Below are positions 54,261-62,892 of a stretch of 64,000 nucleotides of DNA, piece after piece. The stretch is from Micromonosporaceae bacterium (GTDB taxonomy: Bacteria > Actinomycetota > Actinomycetes > Mycobacteriales > Micromonosporaceae). Made by a program: the position numbers and the translations under genes. The stretch spans positions 1 through 64,000 of the forward strand of contig WHTQ01000006.1 in the NCBI GenBank assembly GCA_009377645.1, written 5' to 3'. The stretch's first letter is position 1; each line of letters begins with the position of its first letter. The notes under the pieces were generated by a model that ran no database searches, was not told where the DNA came from, and worked only from the letters and a program-made list of their open reading frames with translations.

Positions 54261-54887
54261 GTGGGCGAGACGCAGCGGTCCGAGGGGGCGCCCCGCCGGG
54301 TGCTGATCGCGGAGGACGAGGCGCTGATCCGGCTCGACCTGGCCGAGATGCTGACCGAAGAGGGGTACGAGGTGGTCGGCGAGGCCGGCGACGGCGAGGC
54401 CGCGGTCCGGCTGGCCGAGCAGCTGCGTCCCGACCTGGTCATCCTGGACATCAAGATGCCGATCATGGATGGGCTGGCGGCCGCCGAGAAGATCGCCGAG
54501 GCACACCTGGCGCCGGTGGTGATCCTGACCGCGTTCAGCCAGCGTGAGCTGGTCGAGCGCGCGCGGGCGGTCGGCGCGATGGCGTACCTGGTCAAGCCGT
54601 TCCAGAAGAGCGACCTGATCCCGGCGATCGAGATCGCGATCTCCCGGTTCGCGCAGGTTTCGGCGCTGGCGGCGGAGGTCGCGGGGCTCACCGAGCGGCT
54701 GGAGACCCGCAAGGCGGTCGAACGCGCCAAGGGCGCCCTCATGACCACGTACGGGATGACTGAGCCGCAGGCATTCAAATGGATCCAGCGCACCGCCATG
54801 GACCACCGGTTGGGGATGCGGGAGGTGGCGGAACGGATCATCGCCGAGACCGGGCCGGCGACGGCGGCCGACCAGGATGGCGAGTGA
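54261..54887 (+). CDS. pdtaR: ANTAR-domain response regulator (PdtaR-like)
   Basis: The 208-residue protein has a receiver domain with phosphoacceptor Asp in DLVILDIKMPIMDG, the conserved Thr in ILTAFS and Lys in YLVKPFQ. An ANTAR RNA-binding domain follows (ETRKAVERAKGALMTTYGMT, WIQRTAMDHRLGMREVAERI). ANTAR proteins bind paired hexaloop hairpins in nascent RNA and prevent termination. It acts with a PdtaS-type histidine kinase that is not in the window. GTG 54261 follows GGGAGGAG. The liv genes are next on the same strand after a 135-base gap with its own promoter-like sequence. Confidence 0.9.
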   Translation: MGETQRSEGAPRRVLIAEDEALIRLDLAEMLTEEGYEVVGEAGDGEAAVRLAEQLRPDLVILDIKMPIMDGLAAAEKIAEAHLAPVVILTAFSQRELVERARAVGAMAYLVKPFQKSDLIPAIEIAISRFAQVSALAAEVAGLTERLETRKAVERAKGALMTTYGMTEPQAFKWIQRTAMDHRLGMREVAERIIAETGPATAADQDGE

Positions 54888-54936
54888 AGGCTCCGGTGCC
54901 CGTCGGGTAACGGTTTGGTGACCGGGGCAACGGAAT

Positions 54937-54957
54937 CGCTGTGACAGCGGTTATGAT
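54937..54957 (+). promoter_or_regulatory. Palindrome and -10 box upstream of livH
   Basis: CGCTGT-G-ACAGCG (54937-54949) is a perfect 13-base palindrome directly followed by TATGAT (54952-54957), a good -10 hexamer. No conventional -35 lies at 17 bases. A repressor or activator bound here could control the liv operon. The start codon of livH is about 65 bases downstream. Confidence 0.5.
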
Positions 54958-55022
54958 CCTCCGATCCCGCCTGACACATCGTGCCCGCGGAACCGGACAC
55001 CCCCGATGGTGAGGAGCGCCGT

Positions 55023-56444
55023 TTGCGAAGAGCTGTGATCATGCTGGTCGCCGTGGTCGGCTGCGTGATCGTCGGGTTCGGTCTCGGCACCTCCACCGCC
55101 TGGGCCCAGGAGGAGGGCATCCAGGCCACCCTGACCCACAACGACGAGCCGGTGCCCGGGGTGACGATCACGGTGTTCACCGAGGGCGGTGCGCTGGTCG
55201 GATCGGCCGAGACCAACGCGGACGGGTTCTGGTCTGTCCCGGTGCCCGGGTCGGCCACCTACCGGGTGGAGCTGGACGAGAGCACCCTGCCGGAGGGGCT
55301 GGTGGCCGCCACCGGCACGGTCCGGGAGCCGTTCGTCCGCCCGGGCAGCGTCGGCAACGTGCTCTTCCGGCTGGAGGAGGGCACCGGGACGCCCGGCGGG
55401 CAACCGGAGCCCACACCCGGCCCGACCGGCACGCCCGCGCCCGGGTCGCCAACCGGCCCGCCCGAGGACGAGCCGGTGATCCCGGAGGACCCGGAAGAGG
55501 ACGTGGAGGTCGTCGCCGGGCCCGGCTGGTTCGACCGGCTGATCTCGTTCTTCTACAGCGGCATCCACTTCGGGCTGATCATCGCGCTCGCCGCGCTCGG
55601 CCTTTCGTTGGTGTTCGGCACGATGGGTCTGATCAACTTCTCGCACGGCGAGCTGGTGTCGTTCGGGGCGCTGGTGGCGCTGCTGTTCAACGTGGTCGGG
55701 GTCCACCTGTTCGGCTTCGACCTGAAGCTGCACCTGCTGGTCGCGACCCCGGTGGCGGTGGCCGCTGGGGCGCTGTTCGGATACCTGCAGGACCGGTTCT
55801 TCTGGGGCTGGCTGCGCCGGCGCTCCACCGGCGTGATCGCGATGATGATCATCTCGATCGGGGTGGCGCTGTTGCTGCGCAACCTGTTCCTCTACTTCAT
55901 CGGCCCCGGCCGGCAGCTCTACGACCAGTACGCGGTGCAGCGGCCGGAGCAGCTCGGGCCGCTGTCGGTGCCGGTCAAGACGCTGATCACGGACGGGATC
56001 GCGCTGGTGGTGCTGGTGGCGGTGGCGCTGGCGCTGGTGCTGACTCGGCTCGGCAAGGCGGTCCGGGCGGTGGCCGACAACCCGTCGCTGGCCGCCGCTT
56101 CCGGCATCAACGTGGACCGGATCATCCGGCTGGTGTGGATGATCGGCGGCGGGCTGGCGGCGCTGTCCGGGGTGTTCCTGGCCATGCACGAGTCGGCGAA
56201 CTACCTGATGGGCTTCCAGATGCTGCTGCTGATCTTCGCGGCGGTGATCGTCGGGGGGCTGGGCACCGCGTTCGGGGCGGTGGTCGGTGGGCTGATCGTC
56301 GGCGTGCTGATCCAGATCTCCGCGATGATCTTGGCTCGCTGGGACGCGACCGAGCTGAAGTACGTGGTCGCGCTGGCGCTGCTGATCGTCGTGCTGCTGG
56401 TGAGGCCACAGGGGATCCTGGGTCGCCGAGTGCGGGTGGGCTGA
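55023..56444 (+). CDS. livH: LivH branched-chain amino acid permease with fused N-terminal domain
   Basis: The protein is about 473 residues. The C-terminal 300 are a LivH permease (GLSLVFGTMGLINFSHGELV, VRAVADNPSLAAASGINV, IVGGLGTAFGAVVGGL). In front is an unusual exported part: a signal-like helix (VIMLVAVVGCVIVGFGLG), then a beta-sandwich resembling carboxypeptidase regulatory/SdrD repeats (VPGVTITVFTEGGALVGSAE, NADGFWSVPVPGSATYRVEL) and a Pro/Thr/Glu linker. TTG 55023 is chosen because GAGGAG lies 7 bases upstream; GTG 54981 is an alternative. Stop and livM start are only 4 bases apart. Confidence 0.88.
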   Translation: MRRAVIMLVAVVGCVIVGFGLGTSTAWAQEEGIQATLTHNDEPVPGVTITVFTEGGALVGSAETNADGFWSVPVPGSATYRVELDESTLPEGLVAATGTVREPFVRPGSVGNVLFRLEEGTGTPGGQPEPTPGPTGTPAPGSPTGPPEDEPVIPEDPEEDVEVVAGPGWFDRLISFFYSGIHFGLIIALAALGLSLVFGTMGLINFSHGELVSFGALVALLFNVVGVHLFGFDLKLHLLVATPVAVAAGALFGYLQDRFFWGWLRRRSTGVIAMMIISIGVALLLRNLFLYFIGPGRQLYDQYAVQRPEQLGPLSVPVKTLITDGIALVVLVAVALALVLTRLGKAVRAVADNPSLAAASGINVDRIIRLVWMIGGGLAALSGVFLAMHESANYLMGFQMLLLIFAAVIVGGLGTAFGAVVGGLIVGVLIQISAMILARWDATELKYVVALALLIVVLLVRPQGILGRRVRVG

Positions 56445-56448
56445 GCCG

Positions 56449-57480
56449 ATGGACTGGGAGGTGATCACCAACACCACAGTCAGCCAGGCGTTCGGCCCGA
56501 GCGTGGTGGTCTTCGCGCTGGCCGCGATCGGTCTGAACGTCCAGTTCGGCTACACCGGGCTGCTCAACTTCGGGCAGGCGGCGTTCGCCGCGATGGGCGC
56601 GTACGGCCTGGCCATGGGAATCTCCACCCTGGGCTGGCCGTTCTGGTGGAGCATCCTGCTGGGGCTGGTCGCCGCGCTGGTGCTGGCGCTGCTGCTCGGC
56701 GTGTCCACGCTCCGGCTGCGGGCCGACTACCTGGCGATCGCCACGATCGCGGCGGCAGAGGCGATCCGGCGACTGGTCCGGTCGGTCGCGCTGCGCGAGT
56801 ACACCGGCGGCGCGGAGGGGATCCGGGCGTTCGCCGAAGACTTCCGAGAGTTTGGGGTGAGGCTCGGGTTCGAGCGGGCTGGCACGGTCGAGTTCGGACC
56901 GTTCTTCTACCCGATGCAGCCCCACCTGTGGATGATGGCGGTCGGCTGGACCCTGATAGCGCTGTGCCTGCTGCTGGTGTGGCTGGCGATGCGCAGCCCG
57001 TGGGGCCGCGTGCTCAAGGCCATCCGGGAGGACGAGGACGCCGTCCGCAGCCTGGGCAAGAGCGCGTTCAGCTACAAGATCCAGTCGCTGACCCTGGGTG
57101 GCATGATCGGGGCGCTGGCCGGCTTCATGGAGGCGCTGCGGATCGGCAACGTCGCGCCGGACCAGTACCACACCACGTTCACCTTCTACACGTACGCGGT
57201 GCTGATCCTCGGCGGTGCCGCGCGGGTGTTCGGCCCGGTGGTGGGTGCGATGCTGTTCTGGGGGCTGTTCAACTTCCTGACCGCGTTCCTGCGCGAGCTG
57301 GCGGAGCTGCGCACGGTGACGGTCGGGCCGCTGGAGATCCCGATCGACGCGGTGCTCACCACCGCCGAGGTGGGCCCGTTCGTGTTCGTGCTGCTCGGGG
57401 TCGGCATCATCGCCCTGTTGATCTTCCGACCGCAGGGGATCTTCGGCGACCGGAGGGAGATCTCCCTGAATGTACGCTGA
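56449..57480 (+). CDS. livM: LivM branched-chain amino acid permease
   Basis: The 343-residue protein has about nine membrane helices and the LivM signatures NVQFGYTGLLNFGQAAFAAMG, LGVSTLRLRADYLAIATIA and WGRVLKAIREDEDAVRSLGK (the cytoplasmic EAA-like loop). It pairs with LivH to form the membrane channel of a hydrophobic-amino-acid/amide importer. Its stop overlaps the probable livG ATG. Confidence 0.93.
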   Translation: MDWEVITNTTVSQAFGPSVVVFALAAIGLNVQFGYTGLLNFGQAAFAAMGAYGLAMGISTLGWPFWWSILLGLVAALVLALLLGVSTLRLRADYLAIATIAAAEAIRRLVRSVALREYTGGAEGIRAFAEDFREFGVRLGFERAGTVEFGPFFYPMQPHLWMMAVGWTLIALCLLLVWLAMRSPWGRVLKAIREDEDAVRSLGKSAFSYKIQSLTLGGMIGALAGFMEALRIGNVAPDQYHTTFTFYTYAVLILGGAARVFGPVVGAMLFWGLFNFLTAFLRELAELRTVTVGPLEIPIDAVLTTAEVGPFVFVLLGVGIIALLIFRPQGIFGDRREISLNVR

Positions 57481-58414
57481 TCGTATGACCATCACCGATC
57501 TACCCGGCCGGGAGCTGGCCCAGCAGGCGTTGGCCGGCGTTCCCCCGGAGCCGGGGGTGCTCAAGCCGGACCCGATCCTGGTCGCCCACGACCTGCGGCG
57601 CCAGTTCGGCGGGCTGGTGGCGGTCGACGTGGCGCACCTGGCGGTGCAGCGCGGGGCGATCACCGCGGTGATCGGGCCGAACGGGGCTGGCAAGACCACC
57701 CTGTTCAACGTGCTCACCGGCTTCGACAAGCCGCAGTCCGGGCGCTGGTTCTTCAACCGGCAGCCGGTGCAGGGGCGGCGCGCCCACCAGGTGGCCCGGC
57801 TCGGGATGGTGCGCACCTTCCAGCTCACCAAGGCGCTGTCCCGGCTGACCGTGATCGACAACATGCGGCTGGGGGCGACCGGCCAAACCGGCGAGAACTT
57901 CTGGCTCGGCCTGCTGCCGTTCCTGTGGGACCGGCAGGAGCGGGAGATCACCGCGCGCGCCGCCGAGCTGCTGGCCTGGTTCCAGCTGGACCGGATGCGG
58001 GACGAGTTCGCCGGCAGCCTCTCCGGCGGCCAGCGCAAGCTGCTGGAGATGGCGCGGGCGCTGATGGTCAGGCCGGATCTGGTGCTGCTGGACGAGCCCA
58101 TGGCCGGGGTGAACCCGGCGCTGGCCCAGTCGCTGCTCGCCCATGTCAAGCAGCTGCGCGAGGACGGGCTGACGGTGCTGTTCGTCGAGCACGACATGGA
58201 CACCGTGCACGACATCAGCGACTGGGTGGTGGTGATGGGGGAGGGGCGGATCATCGCGGAGGGCACGCCGGACCAGGTGATGTCCGACCAGCAGGTGATC
58301 GACGCGTACCTCGGCGCCCACCACGACGGTGCGGTGAAGACCGTGGCCGGCCACGACGTCTCGGCCGATCAGCTGCCCTCGCCGGACCGGGAGAGCAGTG
58401 ATGGATCTGAGTGA
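57470..58414 (+). CDS. livG: LivG ABC transporter ATP-binding protein
   Basis: The 314-residue protein has Walker A GPNGAGKTTLFNVLTG, the signature SLSGGQRKLLEMARAL, Walker B LVLLDEPMAGVNP and the switch His in LFVEHDMDTVH. It has a 30-residue N-terminal extension and a C-terminal Asp/Ser-rich tail of about 30 residues beyond the usual end. ATG 57470 lies behind GGAGGGAG and overlaps livM; ATG 57485 is possible. It energises LivH/LivM together with LivF. Confidence 0.92.
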   Translation: MYADRMTITDLPGRELAQQALAGVPPEPGVLKPDPILVAHDLRRQFGGLVAVDVAHLAVQRGAITAVIGPNGAGKTTLFNVLTGFDKPQSGRWFFNRQPVQGRRAHQVARLGMVRTFQLTKALSRLTVIDNMRLGATGQTGENFWLGLLPFLWDRQEREITARAAELLAWFQLDRMRDEFAGSLSGGQRKLLEMARALMVRPDLVLLDEPMAGVNPALAQSLLAHVKQLREDGLTVLFVEHDMDTVHDISDWVVVMGEGRIIAEGTPDQVMSDQQVIDAYLGAHHDGAVKTVAGHDVSADQLPSPDRESSDGSE

Positions 58415-59258
58415 CGAGTCCACCGGCGGGCAGACCTTCGACCTGACAGTGGCGGCGGTCGACGAGGAGGCATTGGTCGACGACACGGCCGGGGTGGTGG
58501 CCGTCGACCGCAGCGTGCACCTGGCCGGCGCCGAGGGTGCGCTGCTGCGGGCGGACGAGATCGTGGCCGGCTATGTGCCCGGGGTGGACATCCTCAACAG
58601 CACTGACTTCTACGCCAACGAGGGCGAGCTGGTCGGCATCATCGGCCCGAACGGCGCCGGCAAGTCCACCCTGGTGAAGGCGATCTTCGGCCTGCTCAAG
58701 GTCAGGTCCGGGACGGTCACCCTGGCCGGCAAGAACATCACGAACACCGAGCCGCACCGGCTGGTGGCGCGCGGGCTCGGGTACGTGCCGCAGACCAACA
58801 ACGTCTTCCAGCGGCTGACCATCGAGGAGAACCTCGAGATGGGTACGTTCCTGCGGCCGGAGCGGTTCCGGCAGCGGTTCGAGTTCGTCGCTGAGCTGTT
58901 CCCGACCCTGGCTCAGCGCCGCCGGCAACGGGCCGGTTCGCTGTCCGGCGGGGAGCGGCAGATGGTCGGCATGGCGCGGGCGCTGATGATGGAGCCGCAC
59001 GTGCTGCTCCTGGACGAGCCGTCGGCCGGCCTTTCGCCGATGCTGCAGGACGAGGTGTTCTTCCAGACCAAGCAGGTCAACGCGGCCGGAGTGACGGTGG
59101 TGATGGTGGAGCAGAACGCCCGACGCTGCCTACAGATCTGCGACCGCGGCTACGTGCTGGACCAGGGCCGCAACGCCTACACGGCGCCCGGCACGCAGCT
59201 GATCGAGGACCCCAAGGTGGTCGAGCTCTACCTCGGCACCCTCGCCCGCGCCCGCTAG
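58401..59258 (+). CDS. livF: LivF ABC transporter ATP-binding protein
   Basis: The 285-residue protein has Walker [19 protein letters not shown], signature SLSGGERQMVGMARAL, Walker B LLLDEPSAGLSP and the switch region VMVEQNARRCLQI (Gln in place of His is normal in LivF). The N-terminal 45 residues are a divergent acidic extension. ATG 58401 follows GGGAGAG and lies inside the end of livG (14-base overlap), so it is coupled. It is the last gene of the liv operon. Confidence 0.92.
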   Translation: MDLSDESTGGQTFDLTVAAVDEEALVDDTAGVVAVDRSVHLAGAEGALLRADEIVAGYVPGVDILNSTDFYANEGELVGIIGPNGAGKSTLVKAIFGLLKVRSGTVTLAGKNITNTEPHRLVARGLGYVPQTNNVFQRLTIEENLEMGTFLRPERFRQRFEFVAELFPTLAQRRRQRAGSLSGGERQMVGMARALMMEPHVLLLDEPSAGLSPMLQDEVFFQTKQVNAAGVTVVMVEQNARRCLQICDRGYVLDQGRNAYTAPGTQLIEDPKVVELYLGTLARAR

Positions 59259-59300
59259 CGCGCCCGCCGCTGGCGGACGCGGAGGTATGGGTGCTGTCTC

Positions 59301-59348
59301 GGGCCACATCCGTATGAACATGGGTTACATGCGCCCGGATGTGGAGCC
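59301..59348. terminator. Hairpin after livF
   Basis: GGGCCACATCCG pairs with CGGATGTGGAGCCC (one bulged base) around a 23-base loop, centred about 65 bases after the livF stop and about 210 before the next start. It could end the liv message or be an operator for the SARP gene. Confidence 0.45.
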
Positions 59349-59533
59349 CCGCACACCACCCCCCTGACTCCTACCCGCTACCCGCCACCGGCACGGGCGC
59401 GCCGGCTCGCCGATCGCGGTGCCGAGGTCGCGTCGCTGCCGGCCGACTGGCGGGACAGCATCGTGGGGTCACGCACCGTAAGATGTCGATGGCTGTCATG
59501 CTGTCAGGTTTGTTGCCAGAAATGGCGGGGGCT

Positions 59534-62500
59534 ATGAGGTTTGAGGTACTTGGTCCAGTGCGAGTCAGTGCGGGATCCAGGGCGGTGACGATTGCGCGGC
59601 GGGAACGGGTCCTGCTGGCGGTCCTGCTGCTGCACGCCAACCGAACTGTCGGGTCGGGGCTGATCATCGATGCGATCTGGGGCGACCGCCCACCGGCGGA
59701 AGCCGCGGGACAGGTCCATTCCAGTGTCTACCGGCTACGGAACCGGCTCTCGGCTGACGGGTTGCCGCGCGGGCTGATCATCACCGATCCGGCCGGCTAT
59801 CAGCTGCAGGTCGATCCGCAGAGCATTGACCTTGTCGAGTTTCGTGAGCTACGGAACCGGGCGCGCACTGCTGCGGTGGGCGAGGACCTCGACGCAGCCG
59901 CGGCCGGCTACCGGGCGGCCCTCGAGCTGTGGCGCGGTCCGGCGCTGGCGGATGTGGATAGCGACCTGGTACGGCGGGCCGCGGCCGGACTGGACGAGGA
60001 GCGCCTCCAGGCGGTGGAGGAGCGCATCGAGGTGGAACTGTCGCTAGGTCGCGGCAGGGAGCTGGTGGCCGAGCTGACCGACCTGGTGAGCCAGCATCCC
60101 CACCGGGAGAGGCTACATTGCGCGCTGATGCTCGCGCTGTACCGGGCCGCTCGGCAGGCCGACGCGCTGGCCGCGTACCGGAATGCCCGCCAGCTCCTGC
60201 ACGACGAGCTGGGGATCGAGCCCGGGGCGGAGCTGCAAGAAATGCACCACGCGATCTTGAACCGGAGCCCGGAGCCGGAGCAGCCGGCGCAGCCCGTGCC
60301 TGGGCCAGTAGCCGAAGCCGCCCGGCCGACCGTCCCCCGGGAGCTTCCAGCGGATGTCGCCGGGTTCACCGGCCGGGCAGATGCCCTGAATACGCTGGAT
60401 GAGCTGCTTACCGAGGTAGTAGCGGAGTCCCCGGCGCCGGTGGTGATCTCGGCCATCGCCGGCACCGCCGGGGTGGGAAAGACCGCCCTGGCTGTCCACT
60501 GGGCGCACCAGGTTGCGAACCGGTTCCCGGACGGCCAGCTCTACATCAACCTGCGAGGCCACGCGCCCGGCCCACCGCTGGCACCCATCGAGGCGCTTGG
60601 CGCGCTGCTACGGGCGCTTGGCGTATCACCCGACCAGATCCCGCCCGAACAGTCCGAGGCAGCGGCGCTCTACCGGACCCACCTGGCCGATCGTCAAGCA
60701 CTCGTAGTCCTCGACAACGCCCGTTCAGCCGACCAGGTGCGCCCGCTACTACCAGGATCGCCCGGAATCCTCGCCCTGGTCACAAGCCGCAACCGGCTAG
60801 CTGGGCTGATTGCCCGCGATGGCGCGCGCCGGATCACTCTGGATGTCCTCACCCCGCTGGAGGCGCGAATGCTGTTGGCGCGCCTGCTCGGCGAGGTACG
60901 CGTCCAAGAGGAGCCAGACGCGGCGGTCCGACTCGCGGAGGCGTGCGCTCGCCTGCCGCTGGCGCTACGCATCGCGGCGGCGAACCTGGCCGATCGTCCG
61001 GGTGCGAGCATAGAGGGATACGTCGATGAGCTGAGGTCCGGAGAGCTGCTGGCCGCCCTGGTAGCTGATGGTGACGAGGAGGGCGCGGTACGCAGTGCGC
61101 TCGAGATTTCCTATCGCGCAGTCCCGGAACCGGCACGAAAGACCTTCCGCCTTCTGGGCCTGGCACCTGGCCCAGACATTAGCGCCGCAGCCGCTGCTGC
61201 TCTGGTCGGGACAGTTGAAGCTCAGGTCGAACCACTGCTCCGGCAGCTTACCAACGCACATCTCCTGGAGGAACACGCGCCCCGACGGTTCGCCTTTCAC
61301 GATCTCCTCCGCGGTTACGCGCGAGAGCTTGCCGAAGCCGAAGATACCCCAGCGGACCAAGCTGAAGCCGTCCACCGGCTGCTCGAATGGTATCTGTACC
61401 ACTCGGACTCCGCGGCCAATGTTCTCGCTCCGGGAGTCCTACGCCTGCCGCTCCCAGACGTGCGCATCCCGCCGGCAGTCGTCACGTTCGACGATCCAGG
61501 CGATGCCACCGAGTGGGTGGATGCGGAGCGCGGGAACCTGATCGCTGCGATCCGCCTCGCCGCAGATCTCGGGCCACGACCCGTCGCCTGGCTGCTGGCT
61601 GACAGCCTTCGCGGATACCTCTGGCACAGCGGCCGTAAGGCGGACTGGCGGATGGTAGCCAACCTATCCCTGGCAGCCGCAGAGCACGAATGCGACCTTC
61701 CAGCTCAGGCCGCGATCCGGATGAGCCTCGGTGATCTCTACGTGTCGCTTGGTGAGTACCAGCATGCTATCGAACAGCTGGGTACGGCGCTATCGTTCGC
61801 CCGGCGATCGGCGTGGCCGGAAGCCGAGTCCACGACGATCGGCAAGCTCGGGATTGCGTACTGGCATCTGGGCTTCCTCGATCGTGCCGCCGAGATGCTC
61901 TCGCAAAGCCTGGCGTTGTCCCGGAAGACTGGTCGTCTACTCGAGCAGGCGATTACGCTGGGGAATCTCGGGAATGTTCTGCGTGAGCTGGGGCGGTTGC
62001 AGGCGGCCGCCGAGCAGTACCGTCAGTCTGTGGAGATCCATCGCGAACACGGTAGCCGGGGTGAGATGATTGCAATGAACAACCTGGGAGTTGCCAGTCA
62101 CGAACTCGGCCAGCTTGAGCGTGCTGTTTGGTTCGGAACCCAGGCGCTGCAGATGTCCCGGGAGCACGGTTCACGTTATGATGAGGCCTGTGCACTCGAT
62201 AGCCTCGCCGCAGTTCGTCGTGACATTGGTCATCGCGCGCAAGCGCTGGAGCTGGCCCAGTTGGCAGTCGACTTGGCGAGGAGGATCGGCGATCGCCGAA
62301 CCGAAGCCGACGCTCTGAACACGCTCGGCAGCATTCAGACGAGGCTGGGGCAGATTGATCATGCCATTCGCTCTCATGAGCAGGCTTCTAACGTGGCACA
62401 GAGGATCGGCACTCGGGTCGCGACGGTGGTCGCCGCGATCGGGGTTGCCGACGCGCACAGCCGCCTCGGGTCCCATGACGAAGCTCACCGCCACGCTCGA

Positions 62501-62803
62501 GCCGCGCTGGTGCAGGCTCGCGAGTTCCAATACAGGGTTCTAGAGGGACAGGCATTGACAGTTCTTGCAAGGGTGCATCTGCGGCGGGGCCAGAACGACC
62601 ACGCGATCGAAGCTGTGCAGGATGCGCTCGCGAACCATCGTGATACCGGACACCGGCTTGGCGAGGCCAGCGCACTCATCATCGCTGGGCAAATCGCTCA
62701 AGCCGTCGAGGATGCAACAGGGGCTGGACGGTCGTGGCGGGCCGCACGAGATGTGTACGCTGCCACTGGTGCCATTCCACCCGACGATCTTCCCGAGGTT
62801 TGA
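59534..62803 (+). CDS. Second AfsR-like SARP-NB-ARC-TPR regulator
   Basis: The protein is about 1089 residues with the same layout as the one at 10304: winged helix (MRFEVLGPVRVSAGSRAVT), BTAD (IDLVEFRELRNRARTA ... DELGIEPGAELQEMH), NB-ARC with Walker A GTAGVGKTAL and FPDGQLYINLRG, then TPR repeats in the last 400 residues (LGNLGNVLRELGRLQAAAEQ). The start is uncertain: ATG 59534 begins exactly at the domain, and ATG 59522 or 59483 are in frame upstream. No biosynthetic genes adjoin it. The target may be the liv genes or lie elsewhere. Codon choice is slightly less GC-biased than its neighbours. Confidence 0.88.
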   Translation: MRFEVLGPVRVSAGSRAVTIARRERVLLAVLLLHANRTVGSGLIIDAIWGDRPPAEAAGQVHSSVYRLRNRLSADGLPRGLIITDPAGYQLQVDPQSIDLVEFRELRNRARTAAVGEDLDAAAAGYRAALELWRGPALADVDSDLVRRAAAGLDEERLQAVEERIEVELSLGRGRELVAELTDLVSQHPHRERLHCALMLALYRAARQADALAAYRNARQLLHDELGIEPGAELQEMHHAILNRSPEPEQPAQPVPGPVAEAARPTVPRELPADVAGFTGRADALNTLDELLTEVVAESPAPVVISAIAGTAGVGKTALAVHWAHQVANRFPDGQLYINLRGHAPGPPLAPIEALGALLRALGVSPDQIPPEQSEAAALYRTHLADRQALVVLDNARSADQVRPLLPGSPGILALVTSRNRLAGLIARDGARRITLDVLTPLEARMLLARLLGEVRVQEEPDAAVRLAEACARLPLALRIAAANLADRPGASIEGYVDELRSGELLAALVADGDEEGAVRSALEISYRAVPEPARKTFRLLGLAPGPDISAAAAAALVGTVEAQVEPLLRQLTNAHLLEEHAPRRFAFHDLLRGYARELAEAEDTPADQAEAVHRLLEWYLYHSDSAANVLAPGVLRLPLPDVRIPPAVVTFDDPGDATEWVDAERGNLIAAIRLAADLGPRPVAWLLADSLRGYLWHSGRKADWRMVANLSLAAAEHECDLPAQAAIRMSLGDLYVSLGEYQHAIEQLGTALSFARRSAWPEAESTTIGKLGIAYWHLGFLDRAAEMLSQSLALSRKTGRLLEQAITLGNLGNVLRELGRLQAAAEQYRQSVEIHREHGSRGEMIAMNNLGVASHELGQLERAVWFGTQALQMSREHGSRYDEACALDSLAAVRRDIGHRAQALELAQLAVDLARRIGDRRTEADALNTLGSIQTRLGQIDHAIRSHEQASNVAQRIGTRVATVVAAIGVADAHSRLGSHDEAHRHARAALVQAREFQYRVLEGQALTVLARVHLRRGQNDHAIEAVQDALANHRDTGHRLGEASALIIAGQIAQAVEDATGAGRSWRAARDVYAATGAIPPDDLPEV

Positions 62804-62830
62804 CCAGAGCATTCGCACCGTAGGGATTCA

Positions 62831-62868
62831 CTGGTGTGCCCCGGCCGTACCCGGCCGGGGCACACCAG
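62831..62868. terminator. Perfect 17-bp terminator hairpin
   Basis: CTGGTGTGCCCCGGCCG (62831-62847) pairs perfectly with 62852-62868 around the tetraloop TACC. It lies between the convergent SARP and livK genes and should terminate both directions. It is the longest perfect stem noticed in the window. Confidence 0.85.
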
Positions 62869-62892
62869 GTGGTAGATGGTCGGACTATCGGG

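Noticed and set aside
56122-58266. A 714-codon minus-strand ORF
   Set aside because: Antisense to livH, livM and livG, low-complexity composition.
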